The notes under the pieces are model-generated. The model did not search any database and had not been told where the DNA came from. It saw only the letters and a list, made by a program, of their open reading frames with translations. From Amphibacillus sp052055485 (GTDB lineage Bacteria > Bacillota > Bacilli > Bacillales > Amphibacillaceae), in contig NZ_CP197171.1 in assembly GCF_052055485.1 (NCBI RefSeq), positions 2,666,001 through 2,730,000 on the forward strand: a stretch of DNA of 64,000 nt, in the 5' to 3' direction. The position numbers and the translations under genes are program-made. Shown here piece by piece: positions 42,734 through 52,394 of the stretch (within the stretch, counting starts at the first letter, position 1; each line of letters begins with the position of its first letter).

Positions 42734-45700
42734 ATGTTTTTAAAAAGATTAGAGTCTGTTGGATTCAAATCATTCGCTGAACCAATCTCGGTGGATTTTG
42801 TACCAGGCGTAACAGCTGTTGTCGGTCCAAATGGAAGCGGAAAAAGCAATGTTACGGATGCGGTTCGTTGGGTATTAGGTGAGCAATCTGTCAAATCATT
42901 GCGCGGGGAAAAAATGGAGGATATTATTTTTCAAGGTAGTGATACGCGTAAACCGTTAAATATAGCGGAGGTTACTCTCATTTTAGATAACCAAGATCGA
43001 GCCTTACCCATTGATTATCAGGAAGTAAGTGTAACGAGACGTGTTTACCGATCCGGTGAAAGTGAATTTTTCTTAAATAAACAGTCTTGTCGCCTAAAAG
43101 ACATTATTGACTTATTTCTAGATTCTGGTTTAGGGCGAGAAGCTTTTTCAATCATTGGACAAGGAAAAATCGAAGAAATATTAAGCTCAAAAGCAGAAGA
43201 AAGACGAACCATTTTCGAAGAAGCCGCTGGCGTTTTAAAGTATAAAAATCGGAAGAAAAAGGCGGAATATAAACTTGCTGAAACACAAGAAAATTTAAAT
43301 CGTGTGGAAGATATTATTTTTGAAATTGAAGGGCAATTAGAGCCGTTAAAACAGCAATCATCGAGAGCAAAAGAATATTTAACTCAAAAAGAACAGTTAA
43401 AGGAAGCTGAAGTTACTCTATTACGAACGGAAATAGAAATGCTACATAGTGAATGGCAGCAATACTTGAAAGAAATTGATCATTTAAAAGAACAAGAAAA
43501 TCAATACACAGTTGACCTGCAAGTTGAAGCTGCCCAGATAGAAAAAGACCAGCATCAAATCGAACAACTTGATGAAACGATTGAAACTTATCAGCAAAAA
43601 TTACTCACTTTAACTGAATCATTTGAAAAATTAACGGGACAAAAAAACGTCATCTTAGAAAGATCAAAACATACAACAGAAAATAAAGAAAAATTAACTC
43701 GGCAGTTATCTGATCTAACTGAACAAGTGAACATAACTGAGCAACAATTTAGTGAGGAACAAGAAAAGCTAACGCAAATCAGAGAGACGAGAAAAGAGAC
43801 TACTGATGAATTGAATCAACTTCAACAACAGTTGAAGCTTGATCAAGGTGAATTGGAACATCAAATTGAGTCTAACAAGGCCGATTATATCGAGAAACTT
43901 AATGAGCAAGCAACAACAAGACATGCGATAAAAACGATTGATCAACAACTTCAACAGATTACGGATCAAAAAGAAGGAGATCTATCGAAACAATCGACTA
44001 ATAACAGTGAGTATGAGCAATTACAGAAAGAAAAACAGGAATTAATCGATAAAAATGCAGAGCTAAAAACAGCAGCAGCGCATCTAACCGAAGAGATCAA
44101 TCAAAAAAATAGCAAGCGTCATCAAGAAAATGAACGATTAGCTGATATGCAAGCAAAGCTCGAACAAGGCAATCGCCAAATTGATCGATTGCAATCAAGA
44201 AAAGAAATGTTAGAAGAAATGAAGGATGATTTTCAAGGCTTTTATTCTGGGGTAAAGGCAGTTTTACAAGCTAGGGAACAAGGAAAGGTCGATCAAATTC
44301 ACGGAGCTGTTATCGAGCTGATTGATATTCCAGATCGTTATCTCGTTGCACTTGAAACAGCATTAGCTACTCAAGCGCAGCATGTCGTTGTTTCTAATGA
44401 ACAAGCAGGACGAAAAGCGATCTCCTTTTTGAAACAGCAAAATAAGGGACGAGCAACTTTTATCCCGTTAGATGTTATTAAGGCAAAGAAAATTCCAACT
44501 AACTATTTATCAAAATTAGAAACACATCCGGGTTTTGTGACAATTGCTAATACAGCCCCACAGACAGATTCAACTTTTCAAATAGTTGTTGATTATTTAT
44601 TAGGCAACACGATTATCGCTCAATCCTTGAAGGATGCGAATGAATTGGCTCGACTCGTTGATCGCCGCTATCGAGTGGTAACCCTGGATGGTGATATCGT
44701 TAACCCTGGTGGCTCGATGACAGGTGGTGCGCGAAAAGCAACGAATCAACCTTTGTTTACTAGAGATAAGGAGTTGCAAACACTAGCTAATAAAATAACA
44801 GACTTCGAGCAGCGAATTAATGCGTTTGAACAAGAAATCGAACAAAAAAAAGCCCTTCTCAATCAATATGATGAGGAGCTCGTTGATTTGAATGAGAAAA
44901 AAGAAGCTAACCAAGTTGTGCTACATCAAAATGAGGGGGCTTTACAATCTAATCAAATTCAGCTTTCACATTATCAAAAGCAAATTGAAATGGCTCAACA
45001 AGATCAAGCACAAATGGCTTCTGAATACAGCCGCTTAGAAACAGAAAAGCAAGAAAATGAAACAAATTTACTTCAGTTAAGTACAGAAATAAAGCAAATT
45101 CAGGAGCAAGTTGACAAATTAACCGCACAACAAAAAGATTTTGAAAAAAACAAAGCTTTGTTACAGTCAAAAGTTCAAACCTTAGAAGTTAAATCTGCTG
45201 AAGACAAAAAAGAAATGTCTTATCAAACTGAAAAGGTCAAGCAACTAGAAAATAAATTAACTGATTTAAAATCAACCATTGATCAAGTTGAAGCAGAAAT
45301 AGATGAAATTACTAAAATAGAGGAAAGTATTGAACATGTGTCTGAGCTAGACCAAAAAATAACGACAAATGAAAATGATAAGCAAGAGGTCACAAAGACG
45401 ATTCAAACGAAAAGAAAAGAACGCCTGTCATTAACTGAGGCTTTGGCAGAGCGTGAAGACAAGCATCGTCTCTTACAAGGTCAAAGACAAGCGTTAATTG
45501 ATCAAAGACAGACGATTGAAGTAAAGGCGAATCGTTTAGATGTAGATCTAGAAAACCGATTAATGCAGTTGCAAGAAGAGTATGAAATGAGCTTCGAGAA
45601 AGCTAAAGAAGTTTATCCCAAAGCAGATGACTTAAAATCCCTACGTCGAAAGGTAAAACTCATTAAGCGGACAATTGAAGAGTTAGGGACGGTCAATTTA

Positions 45701-46303
45701 GGGGCGATCGATGAATATGACCGAATTGCAGAGCGCTATCAATTTTTAACGTCACAACAGATCGACTTACAGGAAGCAAAAGCAACACTTTATGCTGTTA
45801 TTAATGAAATGGATCAGGAGATGGAACAACGGTTTGAGGAAACCTTTTCCCAAATAAAAAATGAATTCACCGATGTTTTTCGTCAATTATTTGGCGGCGG
45901 GCATGCAGAATTAACGTTAACAGATCCCAGTGCACTGCTCACAACAGGAGTTGAGATAAAGGCACAACCACCAGGTAAAAAAGCACAACAGCTCGCCCTT
46001 TTATCTGGTGGCGAACGAGCATTAACAGCCATTGCTTTACTGTTTGCCATTCTTCGTGTGAGACCTGTTCCATTTTGTGTTTTAGATGAAGTTGAAGCAG
46101 CTTTGGATGAAGCAAATGTCGACCGATTCAGTCATTATTTAAAAACATATAGTGAAGAAACACAATTTATTGTGATTACACATCGTAAGGGTACAATGGA
46201 AGGAGCAGATGTATTATATGGTGTAACCATGCAGGAATCAGGTGTCTCTCGCTTTGTCTCCGTTAAACTGGAGGAAACTGACGAATTATTAGAAACTAAG
46301 TGA
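42734..46303 (+). CDS. smc: Chromosome partition protein SMC
   Basis: SMC compacts and segregates the chromosome with ScpA and ScpB. The 1189-aa protein has Walker A GPNGSGKSN near residue 32, a coiled coil (about 165-490), the hinge (about 515-640, with GAVIELIDIPDRYLVALE and NPGGSMTGG), a second coil (about 680-1010), the ABC signature LSGGERALTA near 1090 and Walker B VLDEVEAALD near 1115. ATG 42734 gives the normal MFLKRLESVGFKSF start; a GTG three codons upstream is less likely. Confidence 0.97.
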   Translation: MFLKRLESVGFKSFAEPISVDFVPGVTAVVGPNGSGKSNVTDAVRWVLGEQSVKSLRGEKMEDIIFQGSDTRKPLNIAEVTLILDNQDRALPIDYQEVSVTRRVYRSGESEFFLNKQSCRLKDIIDLFLDSGLGREAFSIIGQGKIEEILSSKAEERRTIFEEAAGVLKYKNRKKKAEYKLAETQENLNRVEDIIFEIEGQLEPLKQQSSRAKEYLTQKEQLKEAEVTLLRTEIEMLHSEWQQYLKEIDHLKEQENQYTVDLQVEAAQIEKDQHQIEQLDETIETYQQKLLTLTESFEKLTGQKNVILERSKHTTENKEKLTRQLSDLTEQVNITEQQFSEEQEKLTQIRETRKETTDELNQLQQQLKLDQGELEHQIESNKADYIEKLNEQATTRHAIKTIDQQLQQITDQKEGDLSKQSTNNSEYEQLQKEKQELIDKNAELKTAAAHLTEEINQKNSKRHQENERLADMQAKLEQGNRQIDRLQSRKEMLEEMKDDFQGFYSGVKAVLQAREQGKVDQIHGAVIELIDIPDRYLVALETALATQAQHVVVSNEQAGRKAISFLKQQNKGRATFIPLDVIKAKKIPTNYLSKLETHPGFVTIANTAPQTDSTFQIVVDYLLGNTIIAQSLKDANELARLVDRRYRVVTLDGDIVNPGGSMTGGARKATNQPLFTRDKELQTLANKITDFEQRINAFEQEIEQKKALLNQYDEELVDLNEKKEANQVVLHQNEGALQSNQIQLSHYQKQIEMAQQDQAQMASEYSRLETEKQENETNLLQLSTEIKQIQEQVDKLTAQQKDFEKNKALLQSKVQTLEVKSAEDKKEMSYQTEKVKQLENKLTDLKSTIDQVEAEIDEITKIEESIEHVSELDQKITTNENDKQEVTKTIQTKRKERLSLTEALAEREDKHRLLQGQRQALIDQRQTIEVKANRLDVDLENRLMQLQEEYEMSFEKAKEVYPKADDLKSLRRKVKLIKRTIEELGTVNLGAIDEYDRIAERYQFLTSQQIDLQEAKATLYAVINEMDQEMEQRFEETFSQIKNEFTDVFRQLFGGGHAELTLTDPSALLTTGVEIKAQPPGKKAQQLALLSGGERALTAIALLFAILRVRPVPFCVLDEVEAALDEANVDRFSHYLKTYSEETQFIVITHRKGTMEGADVLYGVTMQESGVSRFVSVKLEETDELLETK

Positions 46304-46319
46304 AGAAAGGGGATGTAAA

Positions 46320-47309
46320 ATGAGTTTCTTAAAGAAATTAAAGGATAAATTTACTTCTTCTAGCGAAGCAGAAGAAGTATCAGATAAATACAAATCGGGA
46401 TTAGAAAAAACAAGGCAGTCTTTTTCAACCAAATTAAATGATTTAATCGCACGCTATCGAAAAGTAGATGAAGACTTTTTCGAAGAGCTAGAAGATGTGT
46501 TAATATCGGCTGATGTGGGTGTTAATACGGTTATGGAATTGGTTGAAGAACTTGAGATGGAAGTTAAACGTCAAAATATCAAAGAATCAAATGAATTGAA
46601 AGAAGTTATTTCAGAAAAGTTAGTTACAATTTATACAGAGGGTAATGCGGCTGCATCAACTCTAAATATGAAAGACGATGATTTATCAGTCATCTTGTTT
46701 GTTGGTGTCAATGGTGTTGGTAAAACGACAACGATTGGAAAGTTAGCTTATCAGTTTAAACAACAAGGGAAAAAGGTTCTACTAGTTGCTGGTGATACTT
46801 TTCGAGCAGGTGCAATCGAACAATTGGATGTGTGGGGCGAACGAGCTGGAGTTGAAGTGATCAAGCAAAGTGCAGGAAGTGATCCAGCTGCTGTTATCTA
46901 TGATGGTATTCGAGCTGCAAAATCCCGGGGAGCAGATGTCTTGCTGTGCGACACGGCTGGGCGGCTGCAAAACAAAGTCAATTTAATGAATGAATTGAGC
47001 AAAGTAAACCGTGTGATTGAACGAGAAATACCTGATGCACCACATGAAGTGTTACTTGTCTTAGATGCTACAACGGGACAAAACGCTTTAAGTCAGGCGA
47101 AGATCTTCTCCGAAGCGACCAATGTTTCTGGGATTGTCTTAACGAAGCTTGATGGAACCGCTAAGGGGGGGATTGTTTTAGCGATTCGAAAAGAATTGAA
47201 TATCCCAGTGAAACTTGTCGGGCTAGGTGAACAAATAACAGATTTAGAAACTTTCGATCCTAATGCCTTTGTTTACGGCTTATTTGCAGAAATGCTGCAG
47301 GAAGAATAA
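46320..47309 (+). CDS. ftsY: Signal recognition particle receptor FtsY
   Basis: FtsY docks SRP-ribosome complexes at the membrane. The 329-aa protein has a short N-terminal helix and N domain, then the G domain with GVNGVGKTT near residue 129, the insertion box GDTFRAGAIEQL near 157, DTAGRL near 211, TKLDGTAKGG near 278 and the C-terminal GLGEQITDLETF. It lacks the long acidic A region of E. coli FtsY, as usual in Bacillus. It starts 16 bases after smc. Confidence 0.97.
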   Translation: MSFLKKLKDKFTSSSEAEEVSDKYKSGLEKTRQSFSTKLNDLIARYRKVDEDFFEELEDVLISADVGVNTVMELVEELEMEVKRQNIKESNELKEVISEKLVTIYTEGNAAASTLNMKDDDLSVILFVGVNGVGKTTTIGKLAYQFKQQGKKVLLVAGDTFRAGAIEQLDVWGERAGVEVIKQSAGSDPAAVIYDGIRAAKSRGADVLLCDTAGRLQNKVNLMNELSKVNRVIEREIPDAPHEVLLVLDATTGQNALSQAKIFSEATNVSGIVLTKLDGTAKGGIVLAIRKELNIPVKLVGLGEQITDLETFDPNAFVYGLFAEMLQEE

Positions 47310-47394
47310 GTTTTTATTTTCTTCTTTTACAATTATAATATATTAATAAAAAATAATTGACGTTATAAAGAAGAAGTCATAGACTTGACAAACA

Positions 47395-47424
47395 GATTGA
47401 TTTTCACCTAGTATTCTTATTGTA
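47395..47424 (+). promoter_or_regulatory. Promoter of ylxM-ffh
   Basis: TTGACA (47395-47400), 18 bases, TAGTAT (47419-47424), about 30 bases before the ylxM start. Confidence 0.65.
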
Positions 47425-47454
47425 AAGGTTTGTTACTTAACGAGGGGTGCTGAT

Positions 47455-47781
47455 ATGTTAAAAAAAACGACACAAATCAATTATTTATTTGATTTTTACC
47501 AAGCCTTATTAACACCGAAACAGCGTGATTATATGGAACTCTATTATTTAGAGGATCACTCCTTGGGTGAAATATCGGAAGCTTTTAATGTCTCTAGACA
47601 AGCCGTTTATGATAATATCAGAAGAACAGAATCTATGCTCACGAATTATGAAGATAAGCTGAAGTTGTATGATAAGTTTATTCAACGACAAAGGATATTA
47701 GATCAATTATCAGAAGCAGCTCATCATAACGAACAAGAAAAGATCCTCGCGTTAGTCAAAATATTAAAAGAATTAGATTAG
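47455..47781 (+). CDS. ylxM: SRP-associated DNA-binding protein YlxM
   Basis: A 108-aa helical protein with a sigma-70 region 4-like helix-turn-helix (DHSLGEISEAFNVSRQAVYD, about residues 37-56). YlxM (p13) is encoded before ffh in most Firmicutes and has been linked to the signal recognition particle. Start ATG 47455 has GAGGGG upstream. Ffh follows after 13 bases. Confidence 0.95.
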   Translation: MLKKTTQINYLFDFYQALLTPKQRDYMELYYLEDHSLGEISEAFNVSRQAVYDNIRRTESMLTNYEDKLKLYDKFIQRQRILDQLSEAAHHNEQEKILALVKILKELD

Positions 47782-47794
47782 GAGGTACTCCTCT

Positions 47795-49147
47795 ATGGCA
47801 TTTGAAGGTTTAGCTGACCGTCTGCAAAGTACGATTAAGAAAATGACAGGTAAAGGGAAAGTAAGTGAACAAGATGTAAAAGTAATGGCACGAGAAGTAC
47901 GCTTGGCATTACTTGAAGCTGATGTTAACTTTAAAGTCGTTAAAGACTTTGTCAAACGAATTAGAGAACGCGCTGTTGGTTCAGAAGTGATGGAAAGCTT
48001 AACACCTGGTCAACAAGTGATTAAAATTGTTAAAGAAGAATTAACCAATTTAATGGGGGGCGAGCAAAGTAAAATTGCTGTGGCTGAGCGTCCACCAACA
48101 GTCATTATGATGGCTGGTTTACAAGGTGCGGGTAAAACAACTACGACAGGTAAACTAGCAAATTTACTAAGGAAAAAGTATAATCGAAAGCCATTACTAG
48201 TGGCAGCTGATATCTATCGGCCAGCTGCGATTAACCAGCTACAAACAGTAGGTAAACAACTAGATATTCCTGTTTTTGAAAAAGGGACAGAAGTGAGTCC
48301 TATTGATATTGCTAATGAGGCAATTGAGTATGCGAAGGAAGAACACTTTGATTATGTCATTATTGATACAGCGGGTCGTTTACACGTAGATGATGACTTA
48401 ATGGGTGAGCTTACTCAAATTAAAGAAAATGTTTCTCCAGACGAGATCTTCTTAGTTGTGGATGCGATGACTGGTCAAGATGCAGTCAATGTTGCTGAAA
48501 GCTTCGATAATCAATTAAACGTCTCAGGTGTTGTTTTAACTAAACTTGATGGTGATACACGTGGTGGAGCGGCTTTATCGATTAAGGCAGTGACTGATAA
48601 ACCAATTAAATTTATCGGTACAGGTGAGAAATTAGATGAAATAGAGGCTTTTCATCCAGAGCGAATGGCATCACGTATTCTTGGGATGGGAGATGTTTTA
48701 AGCTTAATTGAAAAAGCGCAAGATAATATTGATGAGAAAAAGGCGAAAGCACTTGAAGAAAAGATGCGCTCTGCTAGTTTTGATTTTGATGATTTTCTTG
48801 ATCAAATGGAACAGGTGAAAAGTATGGGGCCTTTAGATGATTTGTTGGGGATGATCCCTGGTGCAAACAAAATGAAAGGTCTTAAAAATGTTCAAGTTGA
48901 TGAAAAACAATTAGTTTATGTTGAAGCGATTATTAAGTCGATGACAAAAGCAGAACGGCAAGACCCTAGCTTGATGAATTCCAGTCGTAAAAAACGGATT
49001 GCCAAAGGTTCTGGACGACCAATATCTGAAGTGAATCGTTTATTGAAGCAGTTTAATGAAATGAAAAAAATGATGAAGCAGATGTCCGGGAAACCAGGTG
49101 GGAAAAAGGGAAAACGCAAAAAAGGTTTTAATTTTCCGATGATGTAA
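47795..49147 (+). CDS. ffh: Signal recognition particle protein Ffh
   Basis: The GTPase of SRP that binds signal peptides and 4.5S/6S-type SRP RNA. The 450-aa protein has the NG domain with GLQGAGKTTT near residue 107, DTAGRL near 190 and TKLDGDTRGG near 248, then a Met-rich M domain (about 300-435, with KMMKQMSGK) and a basic C-terminus. AGGAGG precedes the ATG. Same operon as ylxM. Confidence 0.97.
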   Translation: MAFEGLADRLQSTIKKMTGKGKVSEQDVKVMAREVRLALLEADVNFKVVKDFVKRIRERAVGSEVMESLTPGQQVIKIVKEELTNLMGGEQSKIAVAERPPTVIMMAGLQGAGKTTTTGKLANLLRKKYNRKPLLVAADIYRPAAINQLQTVGKQLDIPVFEKGTEVSPIDIANEAIEYAKEEHFDYVIIDTAGRLHVDDDLMGELTQIKENVSPDEIFLVVDAMTGQDAVNVAESFDNQLNVSGVVLTKLDGDTRGGAALSIKAVTDKPIKFIGTGEKLDEIEAFHPERMASRILGMGDVLSLIEKAQDNIDEKKAKALEEKMRSASFDFDDFLDQMEQVKSMGPLDDLLGMIPGANKMKGLKNVQVDEKQLVYVEAIIKSMTKAERQDPSLMNSSRKKRIAKGSGRPISEVNRLLKQFNEMKKMMKQMSGKPGGKKGKRKKGFNFPMM

Positions 49148-49158
49148 TGTAAAAACAC

Positions 49159-49187
49159 TTTACAGGCTAAAAATAATCTGCTACAAT
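49159..49187 (+). promoter_or_regulatory. Promoter of rpsP
   Basis: TTTACA (49159-49164), 17 bases, TACAAT (49182-49187), about 40 bases before the rpsP start. Confidence 0.65.
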
Positions 49188-49227
49188 TTAAAATTGTGTA
49201 AAACATTATTTAATGGAGGTGCTAGAC

Positions 49228-49500
49228 ATGGCAGTTAAAATTCGTTTAAAGCGCGTAGGATCTAAACGCAACCCTTTCTATCGTGTGGTTGTTGCAGATT
49301 CACGTTCACCACGTGACGGACGTATTATTGAGCAAATTGGCACATACAATCCGGTAGTTAATCCGGTTGAAGTGAAATTAGATGAAGAAAAAGCATTGAA
49401 CTGGATGGCAAATGGTGCAAAACCAAGCGATACAGTGCGTAACTTATTCTCTAATGAAGGCATCATGAAAAAGTTCCACGACCAGAAAAATCAAAAGTAA
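49228..49500 (+). CDS. rpsP: 30S ribosomal protein S16
   Basis: A 90-aa ribosomal protein starting MAVKIRLKRVGSKRNPFYRV, with DGRIIEQIGTYNP, typical of S16, which helps 30S assembly. ATG 49228 lies after GGAGGTG; the frame begins five codons earlier, inside the ribosome site. Followed by khpA after 14 bases, as in B. subtilis. Confidence 0.98.
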   Translation: MAVKIRLKRVGSKRNPFYRVVVADSRSPRDGRIIEQIGTYNPVVNPVEVKLDEEKALNWMANGAKPSDTVRNLFSNEGIMKKFHDQKNQK

Positions 49501-49514
49501 GGTAGCGTGATAAC

Positions 49515-49742
49515 ATGAAAGCCTTAATAACAACAATTATTAAACCATTGGTAGATCACCCTGAAGCTGTTGAAGTAACAGAAAAAGAGGAAACAAGTAA
49601 GATTGTTTATCATTTAACTGTACATCCCGACGATGTAGGTAAAGTGATTGGTAGAAATGGACGGATTGCAAAATCAATTCGAACTGTTGTTTATGCGATA
49701 GGTTCTGATACGAAAAAACGCATTTATCTCGATATCATGTAA
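49515..49742 (+). CDS. khpA: RNA-binding protein KhpA
   Basis: A 75-aa single KH-domain protein (YlqC) with the RNA-binding GxxG loop in VIGRNGRIAKSIRT (near residues 43-56). KhpA works with KhpB/Jag in RNA binding linked to cell division and elongation. It sits directly after rpsP. A terminator follows, and ylqD, its usual next neighbour, is absent. Confidence 0.95.
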   Translation: MKALITTIIKPLVDHPEAVEVTEKEETSKIVYHLTVHPDDVGKVIGRNGRIAKSIRTVVYAIGSDTKKRIYLDIM

Positions 49743-49771
49743 AACAGGGGAAGGTAATCTTTCCCTGTTTT
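49741..49771 (+). terminator. Intrinsic terminator after khpA
   Basis: AAAACAGGGGAA (49741-49752) pairs with TTTCCCTGTTTT (49760-49771) with one mismatch. It starts at the khpA stop codon. Confidence 0.8.
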
Positions 49772-49829
49772 CTGTATGTAAACATTTATTGAAAGTATAG
49801 TTATTTAACTATTATATATACTTTGTTAT

Positions 49830-50030
49830 AGACCCGCAGGTGAGATATGTTTCGCTTTCCGTGGGTGCAGAGACCAACACCTGCATGACCTCCGTCCTGT
49901 AGGACTCAATACCGTGGAAAGCAAATTTATTGCTTTTCGGAACGACATAACGCACCTAACGTGCGAAGAAGTACATCATGTACAGATAAAATCAATAGGG
50001 ACATTGAATAGCACGTCTCCTGAATACGAT
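49830..50030. repeat. Intergenic repeat resembling Bacillaceae dispersed repeats
   Basis: A GC-richer block with GACCCGCAGGTGAG, TTTCGCTTTCCGTGGGTGC, CCTCCGTCCTGTAGGA and CCGTGGAAAGC. These words recur in dispersed intergenic repeats of many Bacillaceae genomes. It has no coding capacity and forms several short stems. Recognition is from memory, so the boundaries are approximate. Confidence 0.5.
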
Positions 50031-50139
50031 CAAGCGCTAATGACTATTTTCAGTGTGTGTAAGTTGAGTTAAAAAGAAAAATAATAGTTTAAAATTAATT
50101 TTTTTATCGTCTTCAAAGCGATTATTAAATTTTAACGGA

Positions 50140-50283
50140 TCACTTAGGTGATTGGAACGGAAGGTGGCGACTCCAACGGGAATAGCGCGAGTCGAAGATC
50201 CACTCGGGAAAGTGATCTTCTTTCTCGAGTTAGCTGAGACCGTGCCCGTGGAAAGCGTCCATCTGCAGTGGAAATCACTGATT
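50140..50283. repeat. Second Bacillaceae-type intergenic repeat before rimM
   Basis: The block runs from ATTGGAACGGAAGGTGGCGA through GACTCCAACGGGAATAGCG, a stem GAAGATCACTT-like core, to GTGGAAAGCGTCCATCTGCA and GTGGAAATCACTGAT. The outer GGAACGGAAG and GGAAAGCGTCC words are hallmarks of a dispersed Bacillus repeat. Together with 49830-50030 it fills the ylqD position. Confidence 0.6.
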
Positions 50284-50357
50284 TAACTTTAGAATTTATC
50301 AATATAATAATTGTTCCCAGTTTATAAAATAAACTAAGTAAAAAAGCAGGTGATGAA

Positions 50358-50873
50358 ATGACGCCATATTTTAATGTAGGCAAAATTGTTAATACTCATG
50401 GCATTAAAGGAGAAGTTAAAGTTGTGCGTATTACTGATTTTGAACAACGCTTTAAGCCAGGCAATCAACTATACCTATTTTTGAAAGACAAGTCTGAGCC
50501 AATAAAAGTAACGATTCAAAAGCATCGAAAGCATAAACAGTTTGATATGTTATTATTTGAAGATTTTACTTCGATCAATGAAGTCGAACACTTTAAAGAA
50601 GGTATTTTAAAAATACCAGCAACCGATCAGCATTCATTAGAAGAAGGAAGTTATTACTACCATGAGATTATTGGCTGTGATGTAAAAACAACTTCAGGAG
50701 AATCCCTTGGGAAAATTTCAGAGATATTGGCCCCAGGAGCAAATGATGTCTGGGTAGTCAAAAGAAAAAATGACAAGGATTTACTGATTCCGTATATTGA
50801 GCCAATTGTTAAAGAGGTAAATGTTAAAGAGAATTATGTTATTATTGAGCCGATGGAAGGGTTGTTATCCTAA
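50358..50873 (+). CDS. rimM: Ribosome maturation factor RimM
   Basis: RimM assists 16S rRNA processing and 30S head assembly by binding S19. The 171-aa protein starts MTPYFNVGKIVNTHGIKGEV, the conserved N-terminal motif, and has a PRC-barrel C-terminal half with YYHEIIGCDV near residue 95 and DLLIPYIEPIVKEV near 138. Its stop overlaps the trmD start region (one shared base), so the two are coupled. Confidence 0.96.
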   Translation: MTPYFNVGKIVNTHGIKGEVKVVRITDFEQRFKPGNQLYLFLKDKSEPIKVTIQKHRKHKQFDMLLFEDFTSINEVEHFKEGILKIPATDQHSLEEGSYYYHEIIGCDVKTTSGESLGKISEILAPGANDVWVVKRKNDKDLLIPYIEPIVKEVNVKENYVIIEPMEGLLS

Positions 50874-51598
50874 TGAAAATTGATATTCTCACCTTATTTC
50901 CAGAGATGTTTTCCGGTGTTATGGGGTCATCAATCATGAATAATGCTCAAAAACAAGACGCTGTACAATATCAAACCATTGATTTTAGGGAATATGCAGA
51001 TAATAAACACCATAAAGTTGACGATTATCCATACGGTGGCGGAGCAGGTATGGTCTTAATGCCACAACCGATATTTTCAGCTGTTGAAGCAATAAAAAAA
51101 AATCCAGACACCCCACCTCGAATCATATTGATGTGCCCTCAAGGTGAACGCTTTACACAAAAGAAAGCAGAGGAATTAGCCAAGGAAGACCATCTTATTT
51201 TCATTTGTGGACATTACGAAGGTTATGATGAACGAATCCGCGAGTCCCTTGTTACTGACGAGATTTCAATCGGTGATTTCGTTTTAACTGGGGGAGAACT
51301 TGGTGCGATGGTCGTTGTTGATAGTGTCGTTCGATTATTGCCAGAAGTACTAGGTAATGAGGAATCAGCCGCTGAAGATTCATTTTCTACAGGCTTATTA
51401 GAGCACCCTCATTATACAAGACCGGCTGATTTTAAGGGGCATCAGGTACCAGAGGTCTTGCGGTCTGGCCATCATGCCAAAATCACGGAATGGCGTAAGA
51501 AACAATCTCTAAAAAGGACGAAAGAACGCCGACCAGATTTATTAAAAGATTATCCGTTAACAGCTGAAGAAAGACAATGGCTGAACGAATTGCAATAA
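50873..51598 (+). CDS. trmD: tRNA (guanine-N1)-methyltransferase
   Basis: TrmD methylates G37 of tRNAs that have a G36, preventing frameshifts. The 241-aa SPOUT enzyme shows DDYPYGGGAGMV near residue 50, the trefoil-knot segments ICGHYEGYDERI near 112 and EISIGDFVLTGGELG near 129, and the C-terminal HPHYTRP. Start overlaps rimM; a promoter for rplS follows. Confidence 0.97.
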   Translation: MKIDILTLFPEMFSGVMGSSIMNNAQKQDAVQYQTIDFREYADNKHHKVDDYPYGGGAGMVLMPQPIFSAVEAIKKNPDTPPRIILMCPQGERFTQKKAEELAKEDHLIFICGHYEGYDERIRESLVTDEISIGDFVLTGGELGAMVVVDSVVRLLPEVLGNEESAAEDSFSTGLLEHPHYTRPADFKGHQVPEVLRSGHHAKITEWRKKQSLKRTKERRPDLLKDYPLTAEERQWLNELQ

Positions 51599-51628
51599 CA
51601 CTTAAATGGTTAAAAAATTAAATATGGC

Positions 51629-51657
51629 TTGAAGTTCTCTCTCTTTTATGATATATT
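51629..51657 (+). promoter_or_regulatory. Promoter of rplS
   Basis: TTGAAG (51629-51634), 17 bases, TATATT (51652-51657). The start near 51664 leaves a 90-base leader. Confidence 0.65.
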
Positions 51658-51663
51658 TATTGT

Positions 51664-51742
51664 CGGTCAAAAGCGAATGCTTTTGTTATAGAACGATGTT
51701 CCGCTGCCATAGTTTATCGGTCATGAGCATTAGTTGAGAAGG
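51664..51742 (+). promoter_or_regulatory. Candidate L19 leader (rplS autoregulatory RNA)
   Basis: The rplS leader holds a small hairpin AAAAGC/GCTTTT (51670-51685), then GAACGATGTTCCGCTGCCAT and a pair CGGTC...; its place and the TTCCGCTGCC core fit the L19 leader described upstream of rplS in Firmicutes, where the RNA lets L19 limit its own synthesis. I compared it from memory only. Confidence 0.45.
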
Positions 51743-51753
51743 AGTGTATACAC

Positions 51754-52098
51754 ATGCAGCAATTAATTGCAGATATTACCAAAGACCAACTTCGTACAGA
51801 CCGTCCTAAGTTTCGTGCAGGTGATACGGTAAAAGTTCACGTAAAAGTTGTAGAAGGTACTCGTGAACGTATTCAGATTTTTGAAGGTGTTGTCATTAAG
51901 CGCCAAAATGGTGGAATTAGTGAAACATTTACTGTGCGAAAAATTTCTTACGGTGTAGGGGTAGAACGTACTTTTCCAGTACATTCTCCACGAGTAGACA
52001 AGATTGAGGTTACTCGTCGTGGCCGAGTACGTCGCGCTAAGCTATACTACTTGCGTGAACGCCGCGGTAAAGCAGCACGTATTAAAGAAATTCGCTAA
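51754..52098 (+). CDS. rplS: 50S ribosomal protein L19
   Basis: A 114-aa protein at the 30S-50S interface, with FRAGDTVKVHVKVVEGTRER and VERTFPVHSPRVDKIEV typical of L19. AAGGAG precedes the ATG. It has its own promoter and leader plus a strong terminator, and it follows trmD as in most bacteria. Confidence 0.98.
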   Translation: MQQLIADITKDQLRTDRPKFRAGDTVKVHVKVVEGTRERIQIFEGVVIKRQNGGISETFTVRKISYGVGVERTFPVHSPRVDKIEVTRRGRVRRAKLYYLRERRGKAARIKEIR

Positions 52099-52110
52099 AA
52101 TGAAAAGGTT

Positions 52111-52143
52111 AAGGAGCTTGAGATCTCAAGCTCCTTTTTTCAA
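52111..52143 (+). terminator. Intrinsic terminator after rplS
   Basis: AAGGAGCTTGAG and CTCAAGCTCCTT (52111-52136) form a long palindromic stem followed by a T-run. Confidence 0.92.
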
Positions 52144-52394
52144 TATATAGGGAAAGCCAGCTATGTCATCATTTGAATGATTAAAAAATAGTTATATTTA
52201 ACTTAACGGTTTAACAGCTATTAAATTTTGATCATGATTTACGATAATTCAATATCAATTTCTATCGTCATTAACCGATTGCTTGCGCTTTTGTTCATAT
52301 ACGTTTAAAATATTCAAGTAGGTTTTAAGGTTTTGATGAAAGGGTAAAATTTGATTAATGCTACATATTAAATGTTTTGGATGACGGTGGTGAG

